A stretch of 64,000 nt of DNA from Mrakia gelida (taxonomy: Eukaryota > Basidiomycota > Tremellomycetes > Cystofilobasidiales > Mrakiaceae): assembly GCA_024345305.1 (NCBI GenBank), contig BRON01000001.1, forward strand, positions 2,170,001-2,234,000, read 5' to 3'. Of the stretch, positions 32,401 to 43,038 are shown piece by piece; positions within the stretch are counted from its first letter, which is position 1; each line of letters starts with the position of its first letter. Both the position numbers and the translations under genes were made by a program. Below the pieces are notes generated by a model, which was not told the DNA's origin, searched no databases, and saw only the letters and a list, made by a program, of their open reading frames with translations.

Positions 32401-35400
32401 TGAACAGTCCGTAGAGACTAGACGAGGGAGGGGAAGACGAGGGAGAGAGTCAGCTCGCGAAGAAGAGGGGCTAAGCGAAGGAAATAAGGGCGTTGAAACG
32501 AAAACTCACTCGTCGAGCGTGTTGGTGACGGGAGTTCCAGTCAAGCACCATCGATAGTCGGCCTCAAGTTCCGAGATGCACTGAGACGTTCGAGTAGCCT
32601 TGTTCCTGATGTTCTGAGCCTCGTCCAGGATGATTCGGAACCATTCGATCTGGGCGAGAGGGCCGTAGATCTGACGAGGTTGGACGGCATCGTCCGACTC
32701 GACCTCTCCGTTTGAGTTGAGCTTGGGCGCTCTCTTCTTCTTCTTCTTGGGCTTGGGGAACTCGGAGACGAGGGTACCGTAGGTGGTGATCTGCGAAAAG
32801 AAAAAAAGAGCTCGAGTTAGCTTCGGTCGAACGAGAAGGCAAAGACGAGACGCGAGACTCACGACGACATCGTAGCCTCGAATCTCCTTCTTGGTCTTGG
32901 GCTTCTGAGCTCCGTGGTAGATGAGAACACTGAGAGCAGGCTGCCTGGGGTTATCGACGTCGATAGACTTGGTTTCGATCTCGTCTCGCCATTGAGAAAG
33001 AAGAGCGAGAGGACTGGAGAAGGAGGAAAGAAGAGATGTCAGCGCTCTCGTCGGTCGTTGCTCGCTGAAGATCACGAAAGGAAGCTTAGGACTCACGCGA
33101 CGATGAGGTTGGACTTCTTCTTGGGTTCCTCAGACTGATTCATGACCATGAGAGCGAGCTGGAAGACGAGAGGAAAACGACAAGGGAGGACGAGGTCAGT
33201 ACGAGCGGGTCGAGAAGAACGCGTCGAGGAGAAACGAACGGACCGCTTGAATCGTCTTCCCGAGTCCCATGGCGTCGCTGGTGAGAAAGAAGATGACAAG
33301 AGATCGTCAATCAGCTGCGAGTCATTGAGCGAGAACGCTCGAGGGCAGAGAATGCGACGTCTCGTTCGGACGCGTCCCTCTCTCCTCCGCGAAAGGGGCT
33401 CGAACGAAGAGAAGAACTCACGCCAAGATCCCTCCACAGTACTTGGGCTTCGCCTCCTGCTCGATCAACCAAGCGACTCCGATGATCTGATGAGGCATGA
33501 GAGTGCTGGTTTGCGACGAGGAGAAAGGGAGGAACGAGAGAACGAAGTCGGGTCAGTTTCCTCCGCGCGACCTCTCTCGATTTCCCGCGAGGTGAAGAAA
33601 GACACGAAGGAGTCGAGGAAGCTCACATGTTGAGTCCAGGCAAAATATCCTTCATGTCGTCGAGGCCGAGCTTCTTGAGGGAGTCGTTGACCGAGGCGTC
33701 TGAACGAAGGGACGACGAGGCGAAGTCAGTCTCGAATTTCGCGTTCAAGAGCGGAGAAAGAAGACCAGAAGAGGACGCACTATCGGCGAAGTCGTTGAGC
33801 GAGTCTTCGAAGAACTCCTTCATCCTGAGAGATTGAAGGGAGAAAGAAGGCCGTCAGCTTCGAGTTCGACGCGTCGACGAGGACGAGGAAAGGGCGACTC
33901 ACTCGACCTCCCTCCCATTCCTCTGAGGTCTCTGACCTCCGTAAGGGATGAAGCCCATCCTCGCCGCGTAATCATCCTCGTCCTCTGATCCGTCTGCTCC
34001 TCCTCCGAACGCTCCAGGCATGTTGTAGGCTCCAGGAACTCCAGCCATGACGTTCACCGCAGGGACGTATCCCGCTCCGAGAGGGTTGTTCTGAGCAGCT
34101 AGAAGCTGAGCTTGTTGACCAGCGAGAGCAGCGTGAATTCCAGCTCCTCCAGCGGCGGCAGCGAACTGAGCTTGAAGAGCTTGAAGTCTGGCCTGCTGAG
34201 CCTGCTGCTGCTGGAGTCTCACCGCCTGCTGTTCAGCGATCAGCCTCTGCATGGCGGTGAGACCGGAAGGACCAGCGACGGGGACGGCAGGTTGAGCGAT
34301 GACGGCTCCAGGAGCGACGGGAGCGTGTCCGTAGCCGGCGGGAGGGTTGGCGAAGGATCCGAACTTGATGGAGAGCTCGGGGAGGTGAGAGAGGAGGTCG
34401 TAGGAACGAGGAGCGGGTTCTCGAACGTCTCCGGGTTTGTTCATGGAGCGAGTGACTTCCGTCATTCGTTCGACGAGTCGTTTCTTGATGGAGGACTGCT
34501 TGCAGCTGTGAAGAAAGGAAACGAAAGCAGGAAGTCAGCGCGAAGTCGAACGAAGGGAGACGCGACGCGAGGAAGGCAAACGAGAGACGAACACGAGGAG
34601 CATGGTCTTGAGGTAATCGTATTCGGCCTTGACGAGAGCTCTCTTCTGCTCGTTCGACATTCCTGGAGATAAGAAGAAGGGAGGACGTTCGGACGTCAGC
34701 GAGGGTTTCTCGCTCGTCGCAAGCGGTTCGTCGAGCTCACCAGCAGCAGCTCCAGCTCCAGAAGGACCAGCTTGAGATCCAGAGCCCGAAGCGACAGGTT
34801 GAACGTCTTGCATGGGAGATCCAGGTCGAGATCCAGATCCAGAAGCATCGGACTTGACTCTCTTGACGGCGTTGTTCGATCCAGATCTGAGTCAACGAAC
34901 GAGAGGAAAGGTCAGCGACGAGCAGGCAACCGAGCAAAGAAGAGGGAGGCTCGACTCACGCCTCAGCGTTCTGTTCAGCAGGTCTCTTGACGGCGAATCC
35001 TCTAGCTTTATCGTCGGCGATCTGAACGAGTGAAGAAAGGAAAAGGAAAGGAACGGTGAGTCAAGAGAAGGAGGAGAGCGAGACGAGGGCGAAGACGTCA
35101 CCAACCCTCTTAGCTTGTCGAGTGTTTCGAGCGTTGAGATGGTTGGGAGTGTTGTTGATGTGTTCCTGCGATGAACGAGGGGATGGTCAATACGTGAGAG
35201 TCAGCTCGACGAAGGTCCTCGAGCTTCCCCAACCCCGACTGAACTTCTCCCGAGGTCGTGAAGGGAAGCAGAGAAGGGATGGACTGACTCTGTACTTGTC
35301 CAACGATCCTACACCGATCGAAGCACCTCCATCTCCCGTTCGACCTTGACTGAGAGGGATATCGATCCAACAGGACTCTTCCATGCCTGCGAGAGAACGA

Positions 35401-36138
35401 AGCGGAAAGGAGCAAAGCGGCAAAGGGAACGAGGAGCGGAGAAGGTCGGTGTGAGCTTGGACCTTCTCTCTCGCTATCGAACCAAACGTGGCTGACGACA
35501 CGAAGATAGATGAAGACTCACAAGTCAAAACTCCATAGTGAGGGGTAGGAGGAGATCCTCGTTCGATCTGTGACACAGACGAACGTCAACCCGAGGAAGG
35601 AGAGTCAGCTCTCGAGCGAGGATGGGAGAGGAGAAGGAGCAAAGGAGCTCATGAATGGAAGGGAGAAGGTCGAGACTAACGATGAAGTTGTCGTCGTAAG
35701 GGTTCGTTTCGAGGAACTCTCGAATGATGTTGAGGTAACCAGGAGGAAGAGCCTACCCATGATCAGGAAAAAGAGTCAGTGAAAAGCTTCCTTGATGGAA
35801 AACGAGCGATGGCTGGATCCTTCCTCCACGCGCGAGCTCAACTTCCCTTCTCTCCCTTCTCCCTTCGTTCGACAAGCTCCTCCCGCTCTATCACCACCAC
35901 AGTTACACGAGGATATAGAGCCGAGCATGCTATATGCTCCCCTCGAGAAAGAAAACCTTCCTTCTTCCCCTCCTCGAGCTCGAAGAGGCTGGCGCAACCA
36001 GTCTCGATTCGCCACCTCCCCTCACGACGCGCTCCACTCCCCTCCTTCCCCACCCCATCTCTCGTTTGACGAACTCACATTCTCTCCCCCAAGCGTCTTG
36101 TTCGCAACAGCGACTACGTCCGCTTCAGTTCGGGACAT
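28928..36138 (-). CDS. SNF2/RAD5-family ATPase, ULS1/RIS1 type with internal RING
   Basis: This gene has about 30 exons, from ATG 36136-36138 to TAG 28928-28930. The N-terminal third is Ala/Gln-rich (LQQQQAQQARLQALQAQF) with two short Lys/Arg clusters. Helicase lobe 1 starts at LMPHQIIGVAWLIEQ. Motif I is DAMGLGKTIQA (33243-33276) and motif II is DEAQNIRN. A RING-like cysteine pattern follows (CPIC, CCLQEYCVPC, CPTC; about 30998-31250). Next come an acidic linker and two SIM-like exons, then lobe 2 with IIIFSQWVKFIDII, CGGVGLNL and ATEDQALDRVHRIGQ. This is the ULS1 layout: a SUMO-targeted translocase that removes stalled or sumoylated proteins from DNA. The acidic/SIM linker supports that reading, but orthology was not tested. 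The expected zinc-ligand His of the RING is Gln here. The last exons are duplicated at 36505-37250. Confidence 0.9.
30418..30461 (-). other. SIM-like exon 2 of the SNF2 gene
   Basis: A short exon encoding ATIIDSDDEDFKPSK, sharing IIDSDDED and a KP pair with the preceding exon. This suggests tandem exon duplication. Confidence 0.6.
30552..30602 (-). other. SIM-like exon 1 of the SNF2 gene
   Basis: A short exon encoding MAIIDSDDEDIKPKIKK: a hydrophobic core (AII) followed by an acidic run, the shape of a SUMO-interacting motif. It is followed in the transcript by the similar exon at 30418-30461. Confidence 0.6.
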
Positions 36139-36504
36139 CCTGTAGAGTTGATCTCCAGCGAGAAGGGGAAAGAAAAGGGAAGGGGGAGGAAAGAGTGGCG
36201 GGGCAAGGGGGATGATGGTGGTTGGAGAAGAGTCGAAACCGTTTTCGCCGGTTTTTATACCCCTGAAAATCTGCGCCTGCTGCGCATTCGTACGAACATC
36301 GAGTATTCTGGGTTGGGTGTTCCAGTAGATAGCCGAAATTTGAGAGCGGACGGAGCAAAACTGAGCTTTCTGGGAAGGGAAAGAAGTACGGAGGGGAGGG
36401 CAAAGGGCGAGAGAGGACGCGTCGAGCGAGCTGGGTGAGTGCGGTTCGGGCGAAGGACTCCTTCCTTCCCCTCCTCCTTCTTCCCCCCTTCCCTCTTCTC
36501 CCCG
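36139..36504. promoter_or_regulatory. SNF2 promoter region
   Basis: The region lies upstream of the SNF2 start (minus) and left of the duplicated 3' fragment (plus). A GTGAGT donor at 36435 and a CT-rich acceptor ending at 36508 would form an intron in plus-strand transcripts. No ATG-initiated frame clearly joins it to the duplicated exons. It also carries one GACGCGTC. Confidence 0.4.
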
Positions 36505-37250
36505 ACAGGTCAAGTCAAGCCCGTTGAAGTCCACAGACTGGTCATCGACGTGAGTTTTTTTTTTGTACCCTCTTCGCAGAAACTCGCTGACGCCGACGTC
36601 TTTGCAGGACACCGTGGAGCAAAGGATTCTTGATCTTCAAGAGAAGAAGAAGAAGCTGGCTGACGCTAGCTTGGGAGAAGGATCGGGTCAGAAGGTTTGT
36701 CCATCTTCTCTTGAGATTTTTTGGAGGAGGCGCGTCGCGTTTTCGTCGATTCCGAAACTGACCGTTCACACACTCCCTTTTGTTTAGATGGGCCGATTGT
36801 CTGTTCGAGATCTCGCCAATCTTGTGAGTGTTTCGCACTTGCTGAAGATTCTCGGTCTCTCGGAGTCGATATCTCGTCGAGAGCGTCGTCGCTGACTTCT
36901 TCCCCGTTCCCCCCTCCCCTCCCCTTCCCTCTCTCCTTTCATCCTCCCTCTTCCAGTTCGGCATCCCCGCTCACGACGAATAGAGAATCCGTTCTCGCAC
37001 TCGCTTAGTCGGTCGTTGGATGATGGTGTTCTCGTTTTGCTTGCTTTTTGGTGTTTTGATGTCGCGCGTCGCTTTTGGCTTCCTCCTCCTTTCTCTCTTC
37101 AGTCTCGTCTCTCTTCTACACTCGCTCTCCTTCTGCAGCTGTCTCCTTTCTCGCTATCTCTCTTTACATCCTCACCCGTACTTCTATGTCTCCTTTGTGT
37201 TACTCCCTCTCGCTCGTCGTTGTTTTTGCTCGTCTTTCGATACACTTCGT
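36505..37250 (+). pseudogene. Truncated inverted copy of the SNF2 gene 3' end
   Basis: This plus-strand segment repeats the last four exons of the SNF2 gene (28928-36138) with their introns and stop codon (36982-36984). It encodes VKPVEVHRLVID, DTVEQRILDLQEKKKKLADA, MGRLSVRDLANL and FGIPAHDE. It begins at the acceptor of the first copied exon (ACAG), and the sequence to its left is unrelated to the parent. No ATPase domain precedes it, so it cannot make a working translocase. Splice sites are intact. The first intron has a longer T run than the parent. A chimeric transcript starting in the SNF2 promoter region is possible but not shown. Confidence 0.8.
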
Positions 37251-37482
37251 TTTATTTTCCTGACCCAAATCTGCCATCCTTGGTGCCTCTCGATGATCTT
37301 ACGTTGACTTGATGATCTCTGGACGAGACAACGCAGTTTTTCCTCTCCTACGAAGCTGTTTCCTTGGGGTTCGAGGTTGGGAGCGAGCTTGCTTTCGAGC
37401 TTTCTTCGTCCATCAACTTCGACGCAGCTTCGACCTCCTTCCTTTCCTTTCCTTCCCTCCCTCCCTTATCAAAAGACCTAGG
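37251..37482. other. Short promoter region of the ELYS-like gene
   Basis: This sequence lies between the duplicated fragment and ATG 37483. It is CT-rich just before the start codon. Confidence 0.4.
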
Positions 37483-40400
37483 ATGGATCCAGTGAGTCGA
37501 AAGTGTTCTATACACACCTCCAAGCTCTTGAGCTGACTCCCATCGCTCGTTCTCTTGCAGTCCTCCGGTCGAGAGGATGTCTTCTCCCTCTTCGACAGCT
37601 CGCCTTCCTCCTTCCTCTGGTCCCCACAACGCGGCTCCCTCGTCCAAGCAGGTCGTCAACCCACTGGATCTCTCTTCTTCGATGATCTCATCAGCATAGC
37701 CGGAGTCGGTTAGTCCAGCTCAGCCTTTGAAGAAGGAAGTCAGGGCGAGCTCAAAACTGAATCCACATCTCTCGTTCTTCGCTCTCGCAGATGGCTCCCT
37801 CTACCCTCCCCAAGACATCCTCTCCCTTCGCAGACTCCTCACAGCTATCGGCGCTTCGTTTTTCGATAAACTCAAGAAGGACTGTCTCGTTTACTACCTC
37901 TTGAAGGACTCGGAGGAAGGAGGAATCAACCCACGAGCTACCTCGTTCGCGGAGGAGAGATTCGTCCCGTCCCAGTTCGTAGACCTCACAGATGGATACT
38001 GGGCGATGGACAACGGTCTCTACGAGGTAAGTGTCTATCTATCTTCCTTTGTTTCGCGTGCTGGGAGCTGGAAAGAGAGCGAACGAACAACCGAGCTCAT
38101 CCCCCTTCCCTTCCCTCCTTCCCATCCCCTCCCCTTTCAGCTCGCCGTCTCCCGCCTTTCCTCCATCTCCGTCAAACCCGACTTCACCTCCAAGATCCTC
38201 CTCACCCTCTCCAAAATCCCTCCTACTCCCCATCAACTCGCCAACCCCAACGTCACCTCCGACTCCCTTTCAGCTCGACTCGTCCTCCACTTCATCCGCT
38301 TCGCTCGTCCAACCGTCGAGTCCCCTCAGGACGTGCACATCAAGCTCGACGCGTTGGCTAAGACGAGCATCAGGGAGGCTTGGATGTACATGAGGACCTT
38401 CGAGGAAGGAGAGTTCAGAGCTGGGTTGATCAGGAGGGTGTTCCAATTTTGTTTGACTCGTGAGCTCACCCTTCGCTCCTTCCTCCTCCGTCCTTTGTCT
38501 CATTGCTTCGCTCTCTCGAGTCAAGTTGCGCGCTAACCATCTCTGCTTCGCGTTCTTTTCCCTCGCCTCGCTGCAGCCAAACCCAAACCCACCCCTCTCC
38601 AAACCCTCCTTGCCTTCCCTTTCACACCCTTCGAGGATCAAACGCTCTCCTCCCTCTGCCTCGCTCCTCCCACCTCCCCTCCTCTTCCTACTCCCTCCCT
38701 CACCGTCCTCTTCGACCTCGCCAACGTCCGACTCGTCTCTCAAGGTCGGTTCGCAGAGGCCATCAAGCTGGATCGAGCCATCGGAGCGATGGGTCAGGCA
38801 GCGGAGAAGAGACGAGCGACCATCTTGGGTCTGGTCAGGCTGCTTCCCGAGGTGCAGAGGAGGATCCTCGAGCTCGAGATGGATGAGGGTCGAGACGAGG
38901 TGGAGGAGGTTGGAATGGTCGTTGACGGTGCGGCTAAGAAGGGAAAGGGAAAGGAGGCAGCGGTCGTTGTGAACGGAGCTGGAGGAGATGAGGACGTCGA
39001 GATGGGAGGACTGCCAGCTTCAACATCCAACGGATCGTCGTCTTCGCTCATGGGCATCTCAACCTCCAACGCCAACCTCCCTCTCTCGGCTTCCCAAGTC
39101 CTTCGAACCTCCTCCCCTCAGCTCGCCATCCATCGAGCCTTCATCGCCCCTCCTTCCTCCCCAGGTCCCTCCTCCTCTCCTCGCCCGAACCAGCAACCTT
39201 CGACTCCAGGACGCGTCGGTCAGCAGTCCACCTCAACTGCTTTCGCTTTCCAAGCTCCCACGAGCATCTCCTCCCCTCGTCCACTTCCCTTCGGAGACCT
39301 CAACAAGTCCCTCTTCGCCTCCAAGTCCTCCTCCCCAGCTCCTTCGTTCGGTCGACCTCAGAGCCCCTTCGCTCCTTCGGCTTCGTCAAGACCCGTCGAC
39401 GCTGGATCTCCCGCTCCCGCTCGAGGATTCGCTCAGCAGCAGCCTTCGTCGTCGCAGCAGCATCAAGCTCTCGCAAGCAGTCAACCTCAGCGAGAAGCCT
39501 CTCCCTTCGCTCAAGCCGCTCGACAAGCGTCCGCTCTTCAACGGTCGACAGCTACCCCTCGAGGAGGAACCAGGCTCGGATCGTCTACCGCTGGAGGAAC
39601 CTTCAGGAACGTCAGCCAGCAGCAGCAACCCGTCGCGTCCTCGTCGTCGGTCAGGTCGAGGAGAAGGGAAGTCGAGGACGAGGAAGAGGAGGATCGTCAG
39701 AGTCGAGAAACCACGCCGAAGAAGAAGCACCGAGACCACCACGCCGCTCCATCTTCTTCCTCGAGGCATCACGACATCGAGATGGACGACGAGGAGCAGC
39801 ACCAGCCCTCGGGAGGTCGACGAGGTCAAGAGGAGGATCTCACTCTGTCTCAACTCGACCACAACCCTCGTCGACAACAAGCCTCCGCGTCCTCGTCGCG
39901 AACCTCGACGAAGAAACAACCTCCTCCTTCTTCCTCAACCCGCTCCACCACCACCACCACTACCACCACTTCGAGCAGACGGAAACCCGCTTCTTCCACA
40001 GCAGCCAAATCCGCTCCCACCGTCCCCGAAGTCGAACCCGAACCCACCTCCTCCCCACCTCCCAAACCCCAACCCACCCGAACCTCCCACCGCCGAACAG
40101 CCTCCCAAGCTTCCAACGCTGCTCTCCCTCCTCCTCCACCTCCTCCAGCTCCCACTCGAGCTTCCTCCCGCCTCGCAACAGCCACCACCTCGGCTCCCTC
40201 AACCCGAACCACGCGAAGGAAGGTCGTCCCCGGAGCGTTCAACCAGGAGGTCGACGAGGAGGAGGAGCACGCCGATGTTGTTTCGTCCCCGCCTCCTCCT
40301 TCTAAGAGAGCGGCTGGAGGAAGGCACAACACGCGAGCGACGAGTGTGGTGTCGGATGCTGGTGGAGCAGAGGAGGAAGAGAGTGGTGCAGGGAGGGCGG

Positions 40401-40513
40401 GGAAGAGGACGACGCGAGGGAGTGTGAGGGGGACGGTTTCGCCCGAGGCGAAGAAGACTGCCGCGAGTAAGACGGGAAGGGAAGGAGTTAGGAGGAGTAC
40501 GAGGAGGGGTTGA
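37483..40513 (+). CDS. ELYS-like nuclear pore complex assembly protein
   Basis: ATG 37483 starts a three-codon first exon (MDP), and the gene ends RRSTRRG-TGA at 40513. Residues up to about 400 form a helical ELYS-like domain. It includes LISIAGV, DILSLRRLLTAIGASFFDKL, DCLVYYLLKD, DLTDGYWAMDNGLYELAVSR and SIREAWMYMRTF. The family pattern is a helical repeat with the central YWxLDxGLYExA motif. The remaining part is a low-complexity tail rich in Ser, Pro and Gln with acidic and Lys/Arg-rich patches. Such tails bind chromatin or are disordered. Fungal ELYS proteins associate with the nuclear pore outer ring; that role here is inference from the domain. The tail has long repeats of simple codons (CAG, TCC, ACC) that create spurious frames on both strands. 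Confidence 0.8.
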
Positions 40514-40775
40514 TTGAGACGGAGATGGATGTAGGGGAGGGATGGAATGGACTCGTTTTCAGCGTGCATTCGAGGGCTTCGTGGAAGTGAAAGCTGGGAG
40601 GGCTTGGCTAGACTAGGGTCGAGGGGTCCGAGAAAACTCGCATCAAGTTGAGAGGAGCGGTGGAAGTTGAAGAAGGGAAGAGCGCATCGATTCGATACGC
40701 GTAGCGGGAGCCCGAGCTCTTTCTCTCTTTCTCGTGCCGTCTCGGTTCCCTTGATACCCAAACCCACCATCAGAT

Positions 40776-42669
40776 CTATCCCTCTATCACCATCCCCTCC
40801 TCATCTCCCTCGACCTCCTCCTCCTCCAAATCCCTCACAGCCCACAAACAACTGATCTTGCCCACCAGTCCCTCCCCTCGCTTCCTCTCCTTCAGAGATT
40901 CCAGCTCTTCGCCCACCGTTCTCTCCAGCTCGACCGAGTCTTCTTTAGACCAGCCTGATTCAAGAGGGACCCAGGAGCGCCAAGTCGCCTGAGCGATGGC
41001 GAGGGCTTGAAGGCCTGCGGCGTCGAGTTGATCTGAGGAAGGGGAGGTGGGAGGACGCATTATGTTTCGATTCCCTTCGAAGCTCAACGACGGAAAAAGA
41101 GAGAGATTAGTTGACGCACCGTTCCCTGACCCACCTCCTAAACGCAGATCGAAGACCTTCTGATCGACCAGGCCAAAACTACCTGAGCTCGCGACGGTCG
41201 CTCCGAAGTTGAGCTGGGAGAAGGAGAGGGACCCGTTGCCTTTCACGTCGGCGAGGGATTGATCTGAGGGATGACGGTGATGCGGCGAACGGGCGTGAGC
41301 TCGAGATCTGGGGACGAGGGACAGAGGGGGCGACCAGCGAAACGAAAGAACTCACAAAGTAGGAGATACGTCGCGATGGAAGGGAAGCGAAGAGCTAGAG
41401 GGGATCCGTCTTCGGGGACCCATTCGGTCTGCAGGAAGGGTGATAAGGGCTTTGATCAGCTTGAGTTGGAAGCGGAAGTGAAAAGAGGGAGAGAGAGGGA
41501 CGAGAAGATAGGAGTGAAGCAGCGACGCGTCGAAAAGGAAAAACTCACGGCCGGCTCGATTGCGAGGTAGACAGCACCTCGTTTGAGCACACGAGCTATC
41601 TCGTCCACTAGAGCTGGATACGACATGTCTTTCAGCCAGCATGCGAAGCCTGAGGAGGTGAGGAGTCAGAAGAGGGAAGGTTAGCGAGGCGACAGGTCAA
41701 AAAGGACAGACGGGAAGACGTCGATCCCCGACTGACCTGAGTGAGAAACGAGCGAGAAATAGTCTGAAGGATACGGAATCCCAGTCTGCATGTCGAAGAT
41801 CTCCAAGAAGAGGTTCGGTGGGACGAAACTGGGGGAAAAGAAGGTCAGCTCGACGACATCGCGACGCGTTTCGCCTTCCCTCAACGAGCTTGCATCAAGA
41901 CTTACCAGTCTATGGTAGGTAACAGATCTACGCTTATCACCTCGGCTTCTCCAAAGATGTGGCTGATGGCTATCGCCCAAAGAGAAAGTCTAGAGACGCG
42001 TAAGGAAAGACCAAACGCGAACGATCAGTCCCTCGTTTGCTCGAGCGAGTCTCGAGATCTATCACCTGAGAGTGAGTCAGATCACTCACCTACCAGCTCC
42101 GATATCTAGCACGATTGACCCTGGCTGAACGACCAGCGTCTCTATGAGATCAGCAGCTTCCGACGGATATCTCCCCCAAACGGACATTTTCAGCTTGTCG
42201 AAAGCGACCTCGGCTTCCTGATGCAGTCGGTCCACTGGGTGCCAACTGGGAGAGAAGGCCAGGAGCGCGAGAGGGAGGAGGAGCATCAAGAAAGAAGGAG
42301 GAGAGCAGGTCAGCTCGAGAAGTGCGAAGTTGAGCTCGCCGTTCCTTCGTTCCCTCTTCGCTTCTCCTCGTCGCTCGTTCCCAGCTCGACCCGAGCTTCA
42401 AGACTCACTATGCAAGCTCTTCGTTGGTAAGATATGTGTAGCCTTGATCAGCATTCGAAGGAAGAGCGAGTCAGGATCGTCTCGAAGGAACGAGCATGGA
42501 CGAAAGGGACGGAGGGAGGGAAAGGATCGAGCTCACCTCCTCTGCGTTCAAACAAAGTTTCCTCGACAGAGGGTGTGAACGAGATGGTCGAACGACCAGA
42601 ATCTGATCCCGAGTCGGAGACATCACATTCGAGATCCATATCGACGTGCTCTAGGGATGAGGAGGACAT
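40776..42669 (-). CDS. SAM-dependent methyltransferase, unknown substrate
   Basis: Start ATG 42667-42669, stop TAG 40776-40778, about six introns. The N-terminus is acidic and Ser-rich. The next exons encode NADQGYTYLTNEELA and WHPVDRLHQEAEVAFDKL. The SAM-binding motif I is IVLDIGAG (about 42091-42115), followed by LSLWAIAISHIFGEAEVISV, whose VISVDLLP is the acidic end of strand 2. FLEIFDMQTGIPYPSDYFSL is the motif II/III region, and the end of the Rossmann domain is PALVDEIARVLKRGAVYLAI. This is the common fungal LaeA-like or generic class I methyltransferase architecture. The substrate cannot be deduced. The C-terminal exon is acidic and ends EEGMVIEG. Confidence 0.75.
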
Positions 42670-43038
42670 GGCGAAGAGGGAGGGAAGAATAGGTAAGTCG
42701 TGGTTTGAAGCGAACCTTGGTTTGAGCTCGACTTTCCGTCTTCTTCTCCCACTTCCACCCCTTCTGCGTTCGATGCTCGATAGGCGCTGAGAGGGGACCT
42801 CGCGTACCATTCGCTTGACCGGCCGCCTTGACCGAAAACGCAAAAACGAGCGAAGAACAGCACCACGTGAGACCCGTCGCGACGAATTTGTCTCGAAGTT
42901 GAACGCGACGAGAAGGCAGAGACGCGTCAAATCTGCTTGCAACTCGGACGAAAGGTGATGAAAGAGTAGATGGATACATTTGTGAACGATATGTGAGATT
43001 GACTACAGATTTGCAGTGGTCTTTTGGCTTCGACGTCC
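42670..43038. other. Intergenic region upstream of the methyltransferase gene
   Basis: This runs from the methyltransferase start (minus) to the epimerase stop (minus), so it holds the methyltransferase promoter and the epimerase terminator. A GACGCGTC lies near 42921. No gene is seen. Confidence 0.4.

Noticed and set aside
34112..34672. 186-codon plus-strand open frame
   Set aside because: Antisense to the Ala/Gln-rich part of the SNF2 gene; its Ser/Gly/Leu repeats reflect the reverse of that composition.
38988..40427. 479-codon plus-strand open frame
   Set aside because: Alternate frame of the same repetitive ELYS tail. The +1 frame starting at 38789 continues the real domain and contains the true stop.
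39850..40770. 306-codon minus-strand open frame
   Set aside because: It is antisense to the low-complexity tail of the ELYS-like gene and made of Val/Gly/Glu repeats that mirror Ser/Pro/Thr codons.
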